A DNA stretch of 64,000 nt from Patella vulgata. Lineage: Eukaryota; Mollusca; Gastropoda; Patellidae. The position numbers and the translations under genes are program-made. Within the stretch, counting starts at the first letter, position 1; every line of letters begins with the position of its first letter. The stretch lies in NCBI RefSeq assembly GCF_932274485.2, contig NC_065884.2:74806046-74870045 (forward strand), given 5' to 3'. Shown here piece by piece: positions 35,858 through 47,190 of the stretch. Below the pieces are notes generated by a model. The model made no database searches, was not told the origin of the DNA, and was given only the letters and a program-made list of their open reading frames with translations.

Positions 35858-37262
35858 TGGAAAATTCCACCAGTATGATTCAACGTTGACGTAGACAGAA
35901 TCAAAGTACGTCAGTTGGTAACATATTGTTGAGTTAATTTAACAAAATACATGTAAATACGTGTAAAATTTCATGTTAAATTCAGTTTTATATTTTCAAA
36001 TAATCAATAAGTTTATGATGCAATATTTATTTTATCTGTTTAACATTTAAAATATCCCCCTTTCCTCACATGTCCTATACATGTGTCTTCTTGGCATAAT
36101 ATACAATCAATGAATTGGCCCCAGGCATCACTAAACATCTGTATTCTACTAATCCAATTGACCACTCTGGTAACTATTGTTACAACGTATCACCCCTTAA
36201 AGTAACAATCAAACAACCCAGAACCAAACGACCTACGAGTAAATAAAAACAATGACCAACAGTAGGGTGACCTATGTACTCTACAGAAAAACAGTCCTCC
36301 GCTGATAGTTAGAGACTACCACCGAAGCGTGCACATTCGCCGTGCCGAGACCAACTTTCTGACAGTATGATACTATAAATAGCCATGGCACGTGCAATTC
36401 TCTACAAATCTATCAACTATTACAGCCGTAAAAAAATTATTGTTGACGATTTTGAATAGCAGTGAAATTAAGCTTCTTGGTTATTACAGCAGATTTAGAA
36501 ATTACGTTCGTTTCATTTTTTAAATCGCTTTATCATTAACTGTACCGTTAAGAGCGGCATCTTTTGGTTTAGTACAAATAATATCTCTGAAACACTCGGG
36601 TTAGACAGGAACATGATACTAGCAGTAGTTTCATTTTACTTTTACAAGGTTCTTAAAACGATTGTTGAGCTACCTAACGTGCTTATTTCTAAATTCAATT
36701 TCTTGTTCTAGCTTTCTGTTATGTTTCGTAAAAAAGTAGTCTTGATTATCCCGACCTGTCAATCAGACGTAGAATGGTCGATAGACTGGTTAAGCGAGAC
36801 TAATTTCAAAACAAGGGCACGTAACCTATCTTTTACTCAAAAGTGTCTGGATGTTATGGACGACACTTGGAACCAGTTTTCAGTCTATTATTTATAGATG
36901 ATTAATGGTCATAGCTTATTAAGAACAAAATGATCGTTTATTTAGTGACTATAATTGTGTGAAACTGATTTGAGGCTTGGCATATATATAAATATTGTGG
37001 CGTAATTGTCGAGATATATGGAGATATATGGAGATATTTATTTATGGTGGGTCACCCTAACAGGGACTGGTATTCTCCTTACAAAGGGTACCTACCAACT
37101 TTCATATTGATTCTGTTCACTAATGGACGAGGAGACGCTCTAGATTTAGACACCGGGGAGTGGCACTGGTGTAAAAAGTTTACTGTAAACCTGACCAAGG
37201 AAGTTGCTGGTGACAGAATAAATGTCAATAGGGTTCGTGGTATACGGTCTTGAGTATGCTAA
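35858..37262. repeat. Dispersed repeat R, copy D, interrupted
   Basis: TGTATGGAAAATTCCACCAG through CCTACGAGTAAATAAAAAC matches copy B 28140-28540. After the 797-bp insertion it resumes ACAGGGACTGGTATTC. It then jumps, relative to B, straight to CTTTCATATTGATTCTG and follows 29335-29500 (23160-23325 in copy A). Confidence 0.8.
36263..37059. mobile_element. 797-bp element with TAGGGTGACC ends
   Basis: Ends TAGGGTGACC and GGTCACCCTA, flanked by ACAG at 36259-36262 and 37060-37063. The matching sequence in copy B (28550) has a single ACAG, so this is a clean insertion with a 4-bp target duplication. The inside is not repetitive. Near 36373 a TATA-like CTATAAATAG follows GC-richer sequence. No transposase is seen, and superfamily is unassigned. 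Confidence 0.7.
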
Positions 37263-38390
37263 CCGCTAAAACGTTCCAATGGCAATTTCCGAGTTTTATT
37301 TTCATTTTACTAAATTCATTTCATTTATGGCAAGGTTTGGGTGCATTTGTGGTGAACTTTTCAGCACAAGAGTTCCACAAGATATTGTACTTCTGAAAAT
37401 AAATACATTCAACAAGATTTTCATAGTTCCACAGGATATTGGACTTGGAAAAGAAAATAGGTAAATAAATAAAACTGAATCTGATTGCTATGAAAATATT
37501 AATCCGGCTGTATCTCTATGCCATCGTCTAGATTTTCAAGAGGTTTAAAAACGTTTCACGGTTGTTGATTTACCGTAAAAATGTGTAATTGAAATTTTTA
37601 TTATCGTAAGAACTGTAGAAATAACAACAAAGACTATCATGGTCTTCTATTTATTATAATTTTAAATTTATTATATAAACCTTCTGTATATTATCGTTTA
37701 CTTGATGATGGTGAGGTGATCCTAAACAAGAGAGAGGGAGGGGGGGGGGGAGTCCACAAACTATGTCATTTCTCGGGATATCCATATGGTTCAGTTTTAT
37801 TTCAATAATTCAATTGCACGTAAAACTAGAGGACACAGAGAAGCCCACGAGGTTAGACAGGCGTCCCTCCTCGAAGCCAGTCAATGACAGACCTTATGAT
37901 CCAGCGTGTACACATTAAACAATTCGGCCACCCAACTCCCTTGAAGCTTACAGACGAAATCAGCTGATACTAAATCTGACAATTCCTTTTATCAATAAAC
38001 ATAGAAAACATATAATGCTCATATTCATTACGTGAAAAGTGTTCTCATTCACCAACAAATACATAATCACAACCCAAAACTAAGGGAAAATGGGGAACCT
38101 TTTATTTTCAGTTTTCACGCTCAGTAGAAATAAATCCACGTAATAGCCATAAATACAAACAATACACGTCATGGATGAATCATGATCACCATGCGTCGTA
38201 ATCAATAATAATATTTAACTCCTCCCTATGAAAGTATTGAGTATGTAATCAATAATAATATTTAATGGTGCGTCGCAATCAATAGTCATCAATATAAGAT
38301 GTTCCTCTCAACCAATAGTAATACTTGGCTCCTCCCAGTGGGCGTGGTAGCCAGGTATCGTTCTCTTTACAATCGATGACTGTTACAACT
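37263..38390. other. Intergenic, with a decayed SINE family 1 piece
   Basis: At 37785-37940 the minus strand carries the SINE 1 body and head (CACGAGGTTAGACAGGCG, AATTCGGCCACCCAAC), without the tail. Near 38190-38300 the phrase CAATCAATAATAATATTTAA occurs twice and related ATCAATA strings recur, just upstream of the cysteine-rich gene. Confidence 0.55.
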
Positions 38391-38398
38391 AGCTTGTG

Positions 38399-38451
38399 TT
38401 TAAAAGGACAGCAGAACACTCACTAGTAGTGTTTAACCTTCAAGTTGCAAT
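38399..38451 (+). promoter_or_regulatory. Core promoter of the cysteine-rich gene
   Basis: TATA-like TTTAAAAGG at 38399-38407, a likely start region CACTCACTAGTAG about 20-30 bases on, and the ATG at 38452. GGGCGTGG and a CCAAT-type string lie within the previous 100 bases. The spacing suits a TATA promoter. Confidence 0.5.
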
Positions 38452-41400
38452 ATGTATACTTATTTAAGTCTGGTGTATCTTGCGGTGGCTCTTACATTTT
38501 CAAGTTGTACGGCACACAGAGAAAGATGGTGGAACTTGCCGAGACCTGAAATTAACCTGAGAAGTTTACACTGTGATAAAGTTGAACAATTTGATCTCTG
38601 TCGCTGTTGTCCAGGTAAATATTTTTATTTTCCACTTGATAATATCCAAATCAACTTTATAATTTACAATAAACTCTAATTCAATTGTAGCTACTGAAAA
38701 GGATGCCAGAAGGTAATATTAAAACGGGTAAAGTCAGAGGCCCAGTACTGAATCATAATTCCCATTTCCTCCCACTGCTGAAGTTAAATTAAACCATATG
38801 TTGGTCCCGAAAAGGCATGGTTTGTATAGAGTGGACGATAAACCCCATTTCTCTCTTTTTCAATGTGAGCAAATGAAAAACCCATAGCAGTAATACTGAC
38901 AAAAACCCAACCTCATCATACATAAAACATCTTGTGTAGGTGTCCTGCCCCTCCACCAAGCGTCGTGTACTGTTATCACGCCCTTCACACAATTCACCGT
39001 TTCTAGCTTCTCTACTCTTTCTAGCTTCTTACCATTAATCTTTTAGAGGCATTTAGTAACTGGGTAGAGCAATACACAAAAACACATACTTATGGAAAAA
39101 CAGCTACTTATTTATTTGGGCGACGTTTCGAAGAGTATTCTCTCAACGTTATCAAGCTAATACAGTAATGCAAGAATTATGAGATCAATATATACAGAAA
39201 ACTATAACAACAATTCATGAAACCATATTGTTGTCCTGTATGGTTTCATGAATTGTTGTTATAGTTTTCTGTATCATTAAATAGTTGAGATTTAAAGATG
39301 TGTAAGCGCCACTGAAGTGGATTTTTTTCAAAATCGTTTTATATCTAAATACTATCTTTGTGCGCTATAGAATCCCCTGTAAATATGTTTACATGTTTTA
39401 GCGTTGTTATTTTGATTTTGTTTTCTTAGTTAAAAGTTAAACAATCAGTCTAAGTACATATTGCCGTGAATTACGTTGTGATATATAATCATATATCATT
39501 ACTGTAACGTGTAAATATTACTGTGGTTTTCAGTAGATCCATGCGATGGTGTAGAATGTTTGAACGGGGGGAACTGTGTAGGTGAAGGTGTTTGTAATTG
39601 TACCTTTGGTTTCGGTGGAGCTACTTGTAAAAGTAAGTATCTGTTGTGATTTTGGTCTTTATAATAAACACTTTACCTACTGTTGAATCACAGGAAGCAG
39701 TGTGGCTTATCGAACAAAACAAATACGTAGAGATGTGGCCATTAGTGCAATGATTTCTTAAATCATAAATATATAACATATCTAATATATTACCAATATT
39801 ATAATTATTTTACAGTTACCAATATTATAATTATTTTATAATGAGAGTTTGTAACGTGGCCAATATTATAATTATTTTACAGTGAGTGTATGTCACGTGA
39901 CCAATATTATAATTATTTTACAGTGAGAGTATGTCACATGACCGAGTGTAGAGAAAGAGGTGGAATTTGTATTGATATAGCATGTATGACCAATGGTAAG
40001 ATATGTAGTCTTTTATCAACTACATTTATAACAAATCCACTTATTTATTATTCACATACGACTCAAATAACTATGATCTTGAAACTTACTGATAAAATTA
40101 AAATTCTACCATATAATCGTGGATTAATCTACAAACTAACTTGACTTATTCCTTGTAGGTAAATCTTAATAAATAATTGGACAATCGTTTAACCTGTAAT
40201 ATGTTTATATTTTTCAGCCACAAATTGTGGAGGCAAACGATGTAATGAAATTAACGGCGAAGTTTGTATTGATGATACGTGTGTAGTCAAAGGTAAGTAT
40301 AACATGTTACTTGTTCGTTGATTAAAATTGTATTATCGTACCTCAGAATTGAATTTCTAACGACTAAACAAACAATTATATGTCATTAGACTATTACCCT
40401 TAACTTTATAAACAGTTCAAATTTTAACTCAAGTTCATAAGATGATCAATTTCAATAAAATTAATGAAAACATTGTCAAGACTTCATAAAATCTTAAAAT
40501 CTTGGGAGCTGTTCGACTGATTCCACAAGATTTACAAACTGTTGATATTTTAACTACGACTTAATAAATTGCATAACAATTTCACGAAACAGTCTGAAAA
40601 CAGAGGGTGTCATGGCTTCTTGTATGATACAGATATCACCAACACAATCCGTGACTTCCTGTCCTGTATAATAGCACCAACACAATCCGTCACTTCCTGT
40701 ATGACACGGTCAGCACCCACAACACCCACATGTCACAATACGTTAATATGGCGTTCTATTTATATTATATACGTGTTTTATATTTCAGCTGACAATTGTG
40801 GTTCAATAAATCCAGGCGTGTTTAACTCATGTACAGCTATTGGTATGTTGCTTGTTTTACTAACTTACAATATAATTTGACAATATTTAATTGGGCTACA
40901 TTCATGTTGGCATCATTATATAATTTGACAATTTATTTGGGTTGCTACATTCATATAATCAGTTCAAGCCGGCATGTTAGGAATTATATGATCAAATGAA
41001 TGATGATATACACTGATTATTGATTTCTCTATGTTCATGTTTTGGTCTGGGTGAGAGAAACTGTAAATAAATCAGAAATACATTGTAGTAGAATCCATCG
41101 CTCTAATACTTCAATTGTTTCAGGTTCACCATGTGGGGAAGGTACATTCTGTAGTGCTACTTATAAAGGTACTAAATGTGTAAATGACACATGCAGGAGT
41201 AAGTATAACATAGATATATATGTGTTATTCATAACGCAACTTTTTATAATTAATACTGTTCTACTTGATCAATCAGATGCACTTATAAGGATATACTTTA
41301 ATACCTTAACAAGAGGAACACCTGATAACACCTGTATATTGTAAATTATCTTTAGTTGTAGATAAATGTGATGAGCAGATTGATGATACAGCTTGTACCG

Positions 41401-44400
41401 TCATCAACATCAATAGTGGCACTTGTTCAGGTGGTGTTTGTCTAGGTAATTATGATTTATATTATAGACAGTGGGTCATTTACATAAACCCGATGTATTT
41501 ATATATATTTATATATATTTATACCAACTCAAGTTATTTATTTATTTTAAAGATACTATGATAAGAAATCTGTAAATCTAACTAATTTCTATTGGATAAA
41601 TGAATACCACTGTCAGGGATATGATCACCATCCTGATAGCCTAGACACCCCCAAGTTATACAAGCGTTGAACGAATTCAGAGCTGAAATTCAGATATATC
41701 AAATATTATCTGTCAGTTGAAACTAACACTGTAAAGTCAATGATAAATATTATAGAATAGAATCGTTTTTAATCTAAATATTGTACAATCTACAGGGGGT
41801 TGAGTGATCTAACGCAATGCTTTTTCATTAAAAGGCCATCAATACACGTAGTTAATATGGGACCAATAGGACCTAATTATTGATGTTGACAGACTCTTTA
41901 TCTGAACTATATCTATGTATTGATATATTCAGTGTATAGACCAGCTCCAGAAAAGGGGCTAAATTTTGGATGTTTTTGTTGTGTCCAGTTCACTGACATT
42001 AAATTGGCTGGTATGCTAATCTAAACAACATGTCCGACTTGATAGCATTATTACCCTTATATGTTGACAACTATAAAACCTGCCTGCTATTGGGGGTATC
42101 AAATGACATCATTTATTATAATCGGTATCATTTCTGGGGAATCGGTTGTTTATTTATTCCAAAAACTAAGTTTTATCATTAAAAAGAATGGTAGTGGATG
42201 TAAAGAATTGACATCTTTCAATAAAGGTGAGCTATTTATAATTATAATCTTTCTGAAAACAGAACATATGTATTATTTAGTTTAATTGGATAAGGCTTTG
42301 CATGTTTAAACTAGAGACAAAGTACATGTACTGTAGTAGTGTGTATTTTCTTACAGAATTTGCAAATACTTAACTAGATAAAATTTAAATTGCGCATTTC
42401 ATTTGATTTCATTTGAAAATTAAAGTAACATTTCTTAAACTGTCATTTTAAATATGGTGAATTAACTTAATGATGAAGTTGAAGTTGATAGATAACAGCT
42501 TAACACTGTTACATATGGAGACTGTCATATAACCAATATTCTAACCAACCCAATACATAACATATTCTTTTTATTCAAGGAAGAACACAGACACCAGACC
42601 AGAGCTGTTATTTTGATTTGAGAGGGCTCATTTCATCCGGTCCTGATTTTTATACGACATGTTCTTGTGGATGTATACTGCTGTTGCCACTGTCCATTTG
42701 TCCGGTCATAATTTGTTTGTGGACACTCAACAGGTCACAATTGTTATCCGATGTTGACAGAACTTGAAATATGGGCATATCTCCCAAAGATCTTGGTTTC
42801 TTTGGATATTAGCATGTACCAGACCGGGTCTCGTTTTTAGCTTGTGGATCCTCTAGAGGTCACAATGTTCATCCAGTTATATATTTATATCCCAAAGATC
42901 TGGGTTCCTAATGTTGATACTTCAGACCGTAACTTGCTGGATTATGAAGACGGACATATGCCATACAGTGTGCTATGAGAGAAATTTTGGCCAGGCAGCT
43001 GTACCATGGCTTACTCTTATATCGAATTCCTACTGCCAAGGGATCTTTTACGTGCACGCTAATGTATACCCTGGCAGTCGGTTTTGGTACCATCCGAACG
43101 ACTGGACGACTGTCCTTGTCAGTCCTTCCATCCGGCACCACTGACAAGGGGAAGCCAGGCCGGAAAATCCCAACGAACTTTCTCGACCAATGTAGGGATC
43201 GAATATACGACCTCCGGGCTAGCGAGCCAGTGTCTTACCCACTTAGCAACCGTGGCTCTCAACAATTTAAGATACTGATGATCAATAAAGATGTGGACAT
43301 TTTAGAATGTTTGGGAGCTTTTGTATACAATTTGTTCATGTCTTGTGTATCTGTATAATTATGTACATGTATATATATCTTTGCTTACTGCATGTATCTT
43401 TCTATTATTTTTATTTGTATATGCACATAACCTAGTAATTTTTTTATGCAATTAAGTTTCTTCTATTACATCAAATTTAAAATATAAAAATCTTAGTATA
43501 ACTTTATGTAATATTTGAATCAAATGTTATTTTTATTTATTAATTTTTTATTTTAATTTTTTTTTTCTACATTTAATTTGAATGTGAATTGTCTCATATA
43601 GAAACTGATCCAAACCCATCTAAATATAGAGCAGTGTAATATGATACTTAGCATGCCCTAAACACCACATCATATGTATCAGATAATTAGGCTACAACAT
43701 ATTGTCTTTGACAAGTTGATGACACGATTCTCTTCAACAGAACTGTATTGTCTGTGGGGGTCGCATTCCTAAATTTGAGGAAAAATGGCTAATTTCCACC
43801 TAGTCCAAGCACTGTATTACTTATATTTATAGAATCATGTGATGAAAACAAGGTTTGTGAAGATGGTTTGCCATGTATTGATGGATTCTGTGCAGGTAAA
43901 TATTTACTATTATATTTATAATCACCTATCAATATGACCTGTTTTTTATATATATAAACATCAATATGACCTGATTTGTATATCGACCACCAATATGACC
44001 CAGTGTGTATAACGTGATAACGTCGTTCAGAATAAAGTAATTTGACTGAAATTGTCATTATTTTTGTTTTTTATCATTTATTTTTGAATTATTATAGCTA
44101 GAATGGTCAACTCTTTATTGTATTATTATTATTATTACATATATTTTATATAGCGCTCCTTTCATGATAAACATGTTCAGATACGTTTTACAATAAACAT
44201 AACATTACACAGTGGATAAATATATAAACTGTTAACTATCAATATAGACTATAGATAGGATTTATAAATATAGAAATAAACATATCAATATAGACTATAG
44301 ATAGGATTTATAAATATAGAAATAAATATATAAACTCTTAACTATATATATCAATATAGAATATAGATAAGATTTATGAATATAGAAATAAATATATAAA

Positions 44401-45279
44401 CTGTTAACTAGTGTATCTTTATTTAAATAAAACACAACACTCGAGTACTTGATATAAATTCGTGTCTTTTAATTTAGAATAGATTGGAAAATATTGAGTT
44501 ACAGGTTTAGCTCCTTTAATACAGAAAAAGTCCGTGCATTACCATGGTTTTTATAAGGTAGAGAATGAATAAAAACAAGGGAATGTACGGACTATTTCTA
44601 TTTTTCTCGTGTTCTCTTATCTAATGACACTCAATTAATTTATTGAATTGTCAGATATCTTCTTGCAGTCTCATATAACAACTTTTGGTCTTCGAAGGAA
44701 TTATTAGAGAGCAGAAATTAGCCCGTGTATCTGTTATCACTCGTTACTTCAGTCAGTTATATAGAGGGACAACTCGTGTTTTCCTTTTGCGTTCGTCACT
44801 TCAAATTGCTGATATCTTTATTATGCATCTATCGTAGCAATGATCTCTGTGATAAAATAATAATTGGAATGTATTCAAACAGTTCTATCACATATGTGTT
44901 AATGACTGACACCAATATTGTCATTTAAGTCACGCAAATTTATTAAACACATTTGTATGAGTATCTCCTATAAACGCCAATTTCATATCCTTTAATATAG
45001 GAGAATATACTTGCATTATCTCCTCTTAAGTCTCGCTATCTAACAATCTACTGGACAATTACGGGTGTCTAGCTATTAAATAAAACAATAAATGAGTCAA
45101 ACACATGTAAACAACCTGTAAAACTAACCCACTGTTTTTTCCAAAAATCTTATTTTCTTATAAAATTTCATTTTCTGACCTGACCTTTCGCTATTACTAG
45201 ACATATGGTTGCTTGTATTATATAAATAATTTGTTGTATTTCAGAACCTAAATGTGGAGAATCATATTGTGAGCCGTGA
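38452..45279 (+). CDS. Secreted EGF/four-cysteine-module protein, nine exons, complete
   Basis: Exons: 38452-38614, 39534-39632, 39924-39995, 40218-40292, 40789-40842, 41124-41198, 41356-41445, 43833-43895, 45245-45279; 241 residues. All eight introns are phase 1 with GT-AG ends, which makes the model strong. Exon 1 gives a signal peptide (YLSLVYLAVALTFSSCTA). Exon 2 encodes one EGF module with spacing C-4-C-5-C-5-C-1-C-8-C. Exons 3, 4, 6, 7 and 8 each encode a four-cysteine module of C-x(4-7)-C-x(5-9)-C-x(4)-C type (for example CGGKRC...CIDDTC). Exons 5 and 9 have two cysteines each. I do not recognise the family; the modules resemble EB or toxin-like disulphide folds. It is probably extracellular. 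More exons could hide in the 2.4-kb intron 7. Confidence 0.8.
38760..38858 (+). mobile_element. SINE family 1, tail fragment
   Basis: TTTCCTCCCACTGCTGAAG, AACCATATGTTGGTCCCGA and GTGGACGATAAACCCCATTT match the 3' half of the family. It lies in intron 1 of the cysteine-rich gene. Confidence 0.65.
39192..39274. repeat. Perfect 36-bp inverted repeat with 11-base loop
   Basis: Arms 39192-39227 and 39239-39274 are exact reverse complements (ATACAGAAAACTATAACAAC...). It lies in intron 1 of the cysteine-rich gene. Confidence 0.9.
39793..39945 (+). repeat. Repeated splice-acceptor region before exon 3
   Basis: CCAATATTATAATTATTTTA occurs four times (about 39793, 39818, 39860 and 39901). The last two are followed by CAG and a version of the exon 3 start (TGAGTGTATGTCACGTGACC, then TGAGAGTATGTCACATGACC). 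The last CAG, at 39921-39923, is the working acceptor because only it keeps the frame open. Confidence 0.85.
42690..42945. repeat. Isolated units of the 180-base-type repeat of family R
   Basis: TTTGTTTGTGGACACTCAAC, CTCTAGAGGTCACAA, CCCAAAGATCTGGGTTCC and CAGACCGTAACTT are the same phrases seen at 24000-26000 and 30050-31500. They lie in intron 7 of the cysteine-rich gene. Confidence 0.55.
42946..43262 (-). mobile_element. SINE family 2, 3'-truncated copy
   Basis: CATACAGTGTGCTATGAGAG, CTTATATCGAATTCCTACTG, TCTTTTACGTGCACGC, ACTGTCCTTGTCAG and CTAGCGAGCCAGTGTC match the reverse complement of the full copy, from body to tRNA-like head. Lies in intron 7. Confidence 0.8.
44130..44205 (-). mobile_element. 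LINE 3' tail fragment
   Basis: An (ATT)n run next to TTTTATATAGCGCTCCTTTCA, as at the 3' end of the LINE at 14580. Too short to classify further. Confidence 0.4.
44222..44410. repeat. Tandem AT-rich repeat in intron 8
   Basis: Units of TCAATATAGACTATAGATAGG plus ATTTATAAATATAGAAATAAA, about 60-70 bases, three copies. Confidence 0.8.
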
Positions 45280-45306
45280 TTGATCAACCACTGGTATATA
45301 AGGGTC

Positions 45307-45420
45307 AATAAACTATATTGTAATATTTAAAACCTATTATAAGATTTAACATAATAAACTATATTGTAATATTTAAAACCTGTTATAAGATTTAACATAA
45401 TAAACTATATTGTTATATTT
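45307..45420 (+). repeat. Tandem repeat carrying the poly-A signal of the cysteine-rich gene
   Basis: About 2.3 units of 53 bp, each starting AATAAACTATATTGTAATAT. The first AATAAA is 28 bases after the stop codon, so the transcript end has three nearly identical signals. Confidence 0.8.
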
Positions 45421-45631
45421 AACTACTTCTTTAAAATAATTAAATGCTATTTTGTTCTTTCTTTATAAATTATATTCATCTAAACCAAGAAATACAATAA
45501 ATTCATCTGTACTTCTTCATAAAAACCCAGATAAACCAACAAGTACAAGATATTAAAATGTAACCAACATTGAAAAATAAATAGTTTATTGTCTGTTTGT
45601 TGTTTATTTTGTTTACCTCACGTTGCAACGT

Positions 45632-45860
45632 TGAGGGGGGGGGGGGTGTGTGGCAGAATCTGAAATGCCCCAACGAATTCCGGGTTACAAACGGTGACTC
45701 CGGTCGTCTACGAGAAGAGAAGGAGCGTGACTTACCGTATAGCCCCCCCCCCCCCAACCCCCGCACCACAAGATAATTTTGGGAAATTTGACGGCCCTCA
45801 AATGCGTTTTCTCGCTATTCCTGCACATGAATACAAGGAGTGAGGAAGGGTCGGGAATTT
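45632..45860 (-). mobile_element. Partial copy of the hAT-type element family
   Basis: On the minus strand GAGAAAACGCATTTGAGG, GCCGTCAAATTTCCCAAAA and a poly-G tract follow the same order as 6690-6740 of the element at 5453-6831. Ends are not defined. Confidence 0.5.
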
Positions 45861-45969
45861 TTTTAAGAATTCTGGCCACATCTGAAGTTGTTTGTTGGAA
45901 GTCGAATAAAACTCGAAAGTTCGACGTTTTGTCGGAAAATGGGAAGGGGACCCGCAACATAAGAATCAA

Positions 45970-46929
45970 GGTTCAGAGTATCGAGCACCACTGTCCACTC
46001 ATCTAGCATAGTAGAAATTTTGTACGCGATTTTCGAAACAACCTGAATCTAGCTCCCTTACTATGTAGAATGGACTAAGCAGACGTAAACCACCACCGCT
46101 TTATTTGACAGAGCCATACACCCTTTAATTTGAGATGATCAAAGAAATGTACCCATTACTTGATTGTCGCTATGGGAACAGGAGGGGTGTGATAGAAGGG
46201 AGACAAACACAATTACATTCGGACTCAGGCTAGCAATTATTTGCCCATTGACTTCAATGTTAAATGGCTGTTACATCACAGGCTGTACCTTTTTGCTCAA
46301 CATTCCGTTGGTTTCAATCATTATAGGCACAATGGGGACCACATTTGGCAATCTCCTCATCATAATTTTGTAGGGGGGTTGACCTGTTAGATTTCCTGCT
46401 ACGGGGATTTGATGTTGATGGGGTGAAAATCTCACTTCCGACACAATGATTGCTCTGCAGAAAGACACTATACACCCCCTATCCCTCCGCTGTAATATGA
46501 TCAGTATTACCCAAAACTGCTATGGAATTGCAAATTTAATCCCTTTTCTCCAATTCTAGACCAAAATGTCAACTAAAAAATGCAGGAAGAGGGGAGAAAA
46601 AAATAAAGGGAAAATTGTCTATTTATAACTCGCACTACATTCGTGAAATATTTAAAGAGGAAATAATTATTAGTCGTAGTCAGTCCATTCTTATACAAAG
46701 GGAGATAATCATTTCCGGACTAACGGGTGCAGACCACAATTTATATCTCCACTGACATCACTGTTTTATTTTTCTTGTTAATGTTTATTCACAGAATTTA
46801 AATATAGCATCATCAGGTATTTACATCACGATACATTTACATTCATCTATAACAACAAGTATATCGTCAATTGGTTAAAAGTGTGTATGTACCTAGAAAT
46901 CTTTTTTTTCTTTTTTCTTAAAGTTAAAA
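45970..46929. other. No gene seen
   Basis: Mixed composition with stops in all frames beyond about 75 codons. There is no match to the repeat families above that I can see. Confidence 0.4.
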
Positions 46930-47190
46930 CCCAATGCTTATCTCATCATTTAATCAAAGTTTAATAAAGAAGGAAGGCTTAATACATTTTAAAATAAAAT
47001 CTTTAGCACTCTTATTCTTTTTGTAATAGATATTATCTATTGACAATCTTTTAAATGGCGGTTTAATGTCTATAATACATCTATCTTTTAAGGTTAACAT
47101 TCTTTTATATATAGCTAATCTTACTGTACATAAAATAATATTACATAACTCTATTAGTAAAGAGAGAAGACCATAATTAAAACGTTCTAA
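46930..47190 (-). mobile_element. Possible LINE ORF2 C-terminal fragment
   Basis: The minus strand is open for about 70 codons: LLSLLIELCNIILCTVRLAI, then YKRMLTLKDRCIID and KDFILKCIKPSFF. Composition and the CTVRLAIYKRM pattern resemble the end of some non-LTR polymerases, but there is no catalytic motif. Confidence 0.3.

Noticed and set aside
42165-42229. Possible extra exon in the cysteine-rich gene ending in AAAG|GTGAGC
   Set aside because: The acceptor lacks a pyrimidine tract and the segment has one cysteine; including it is not needed for the frame.
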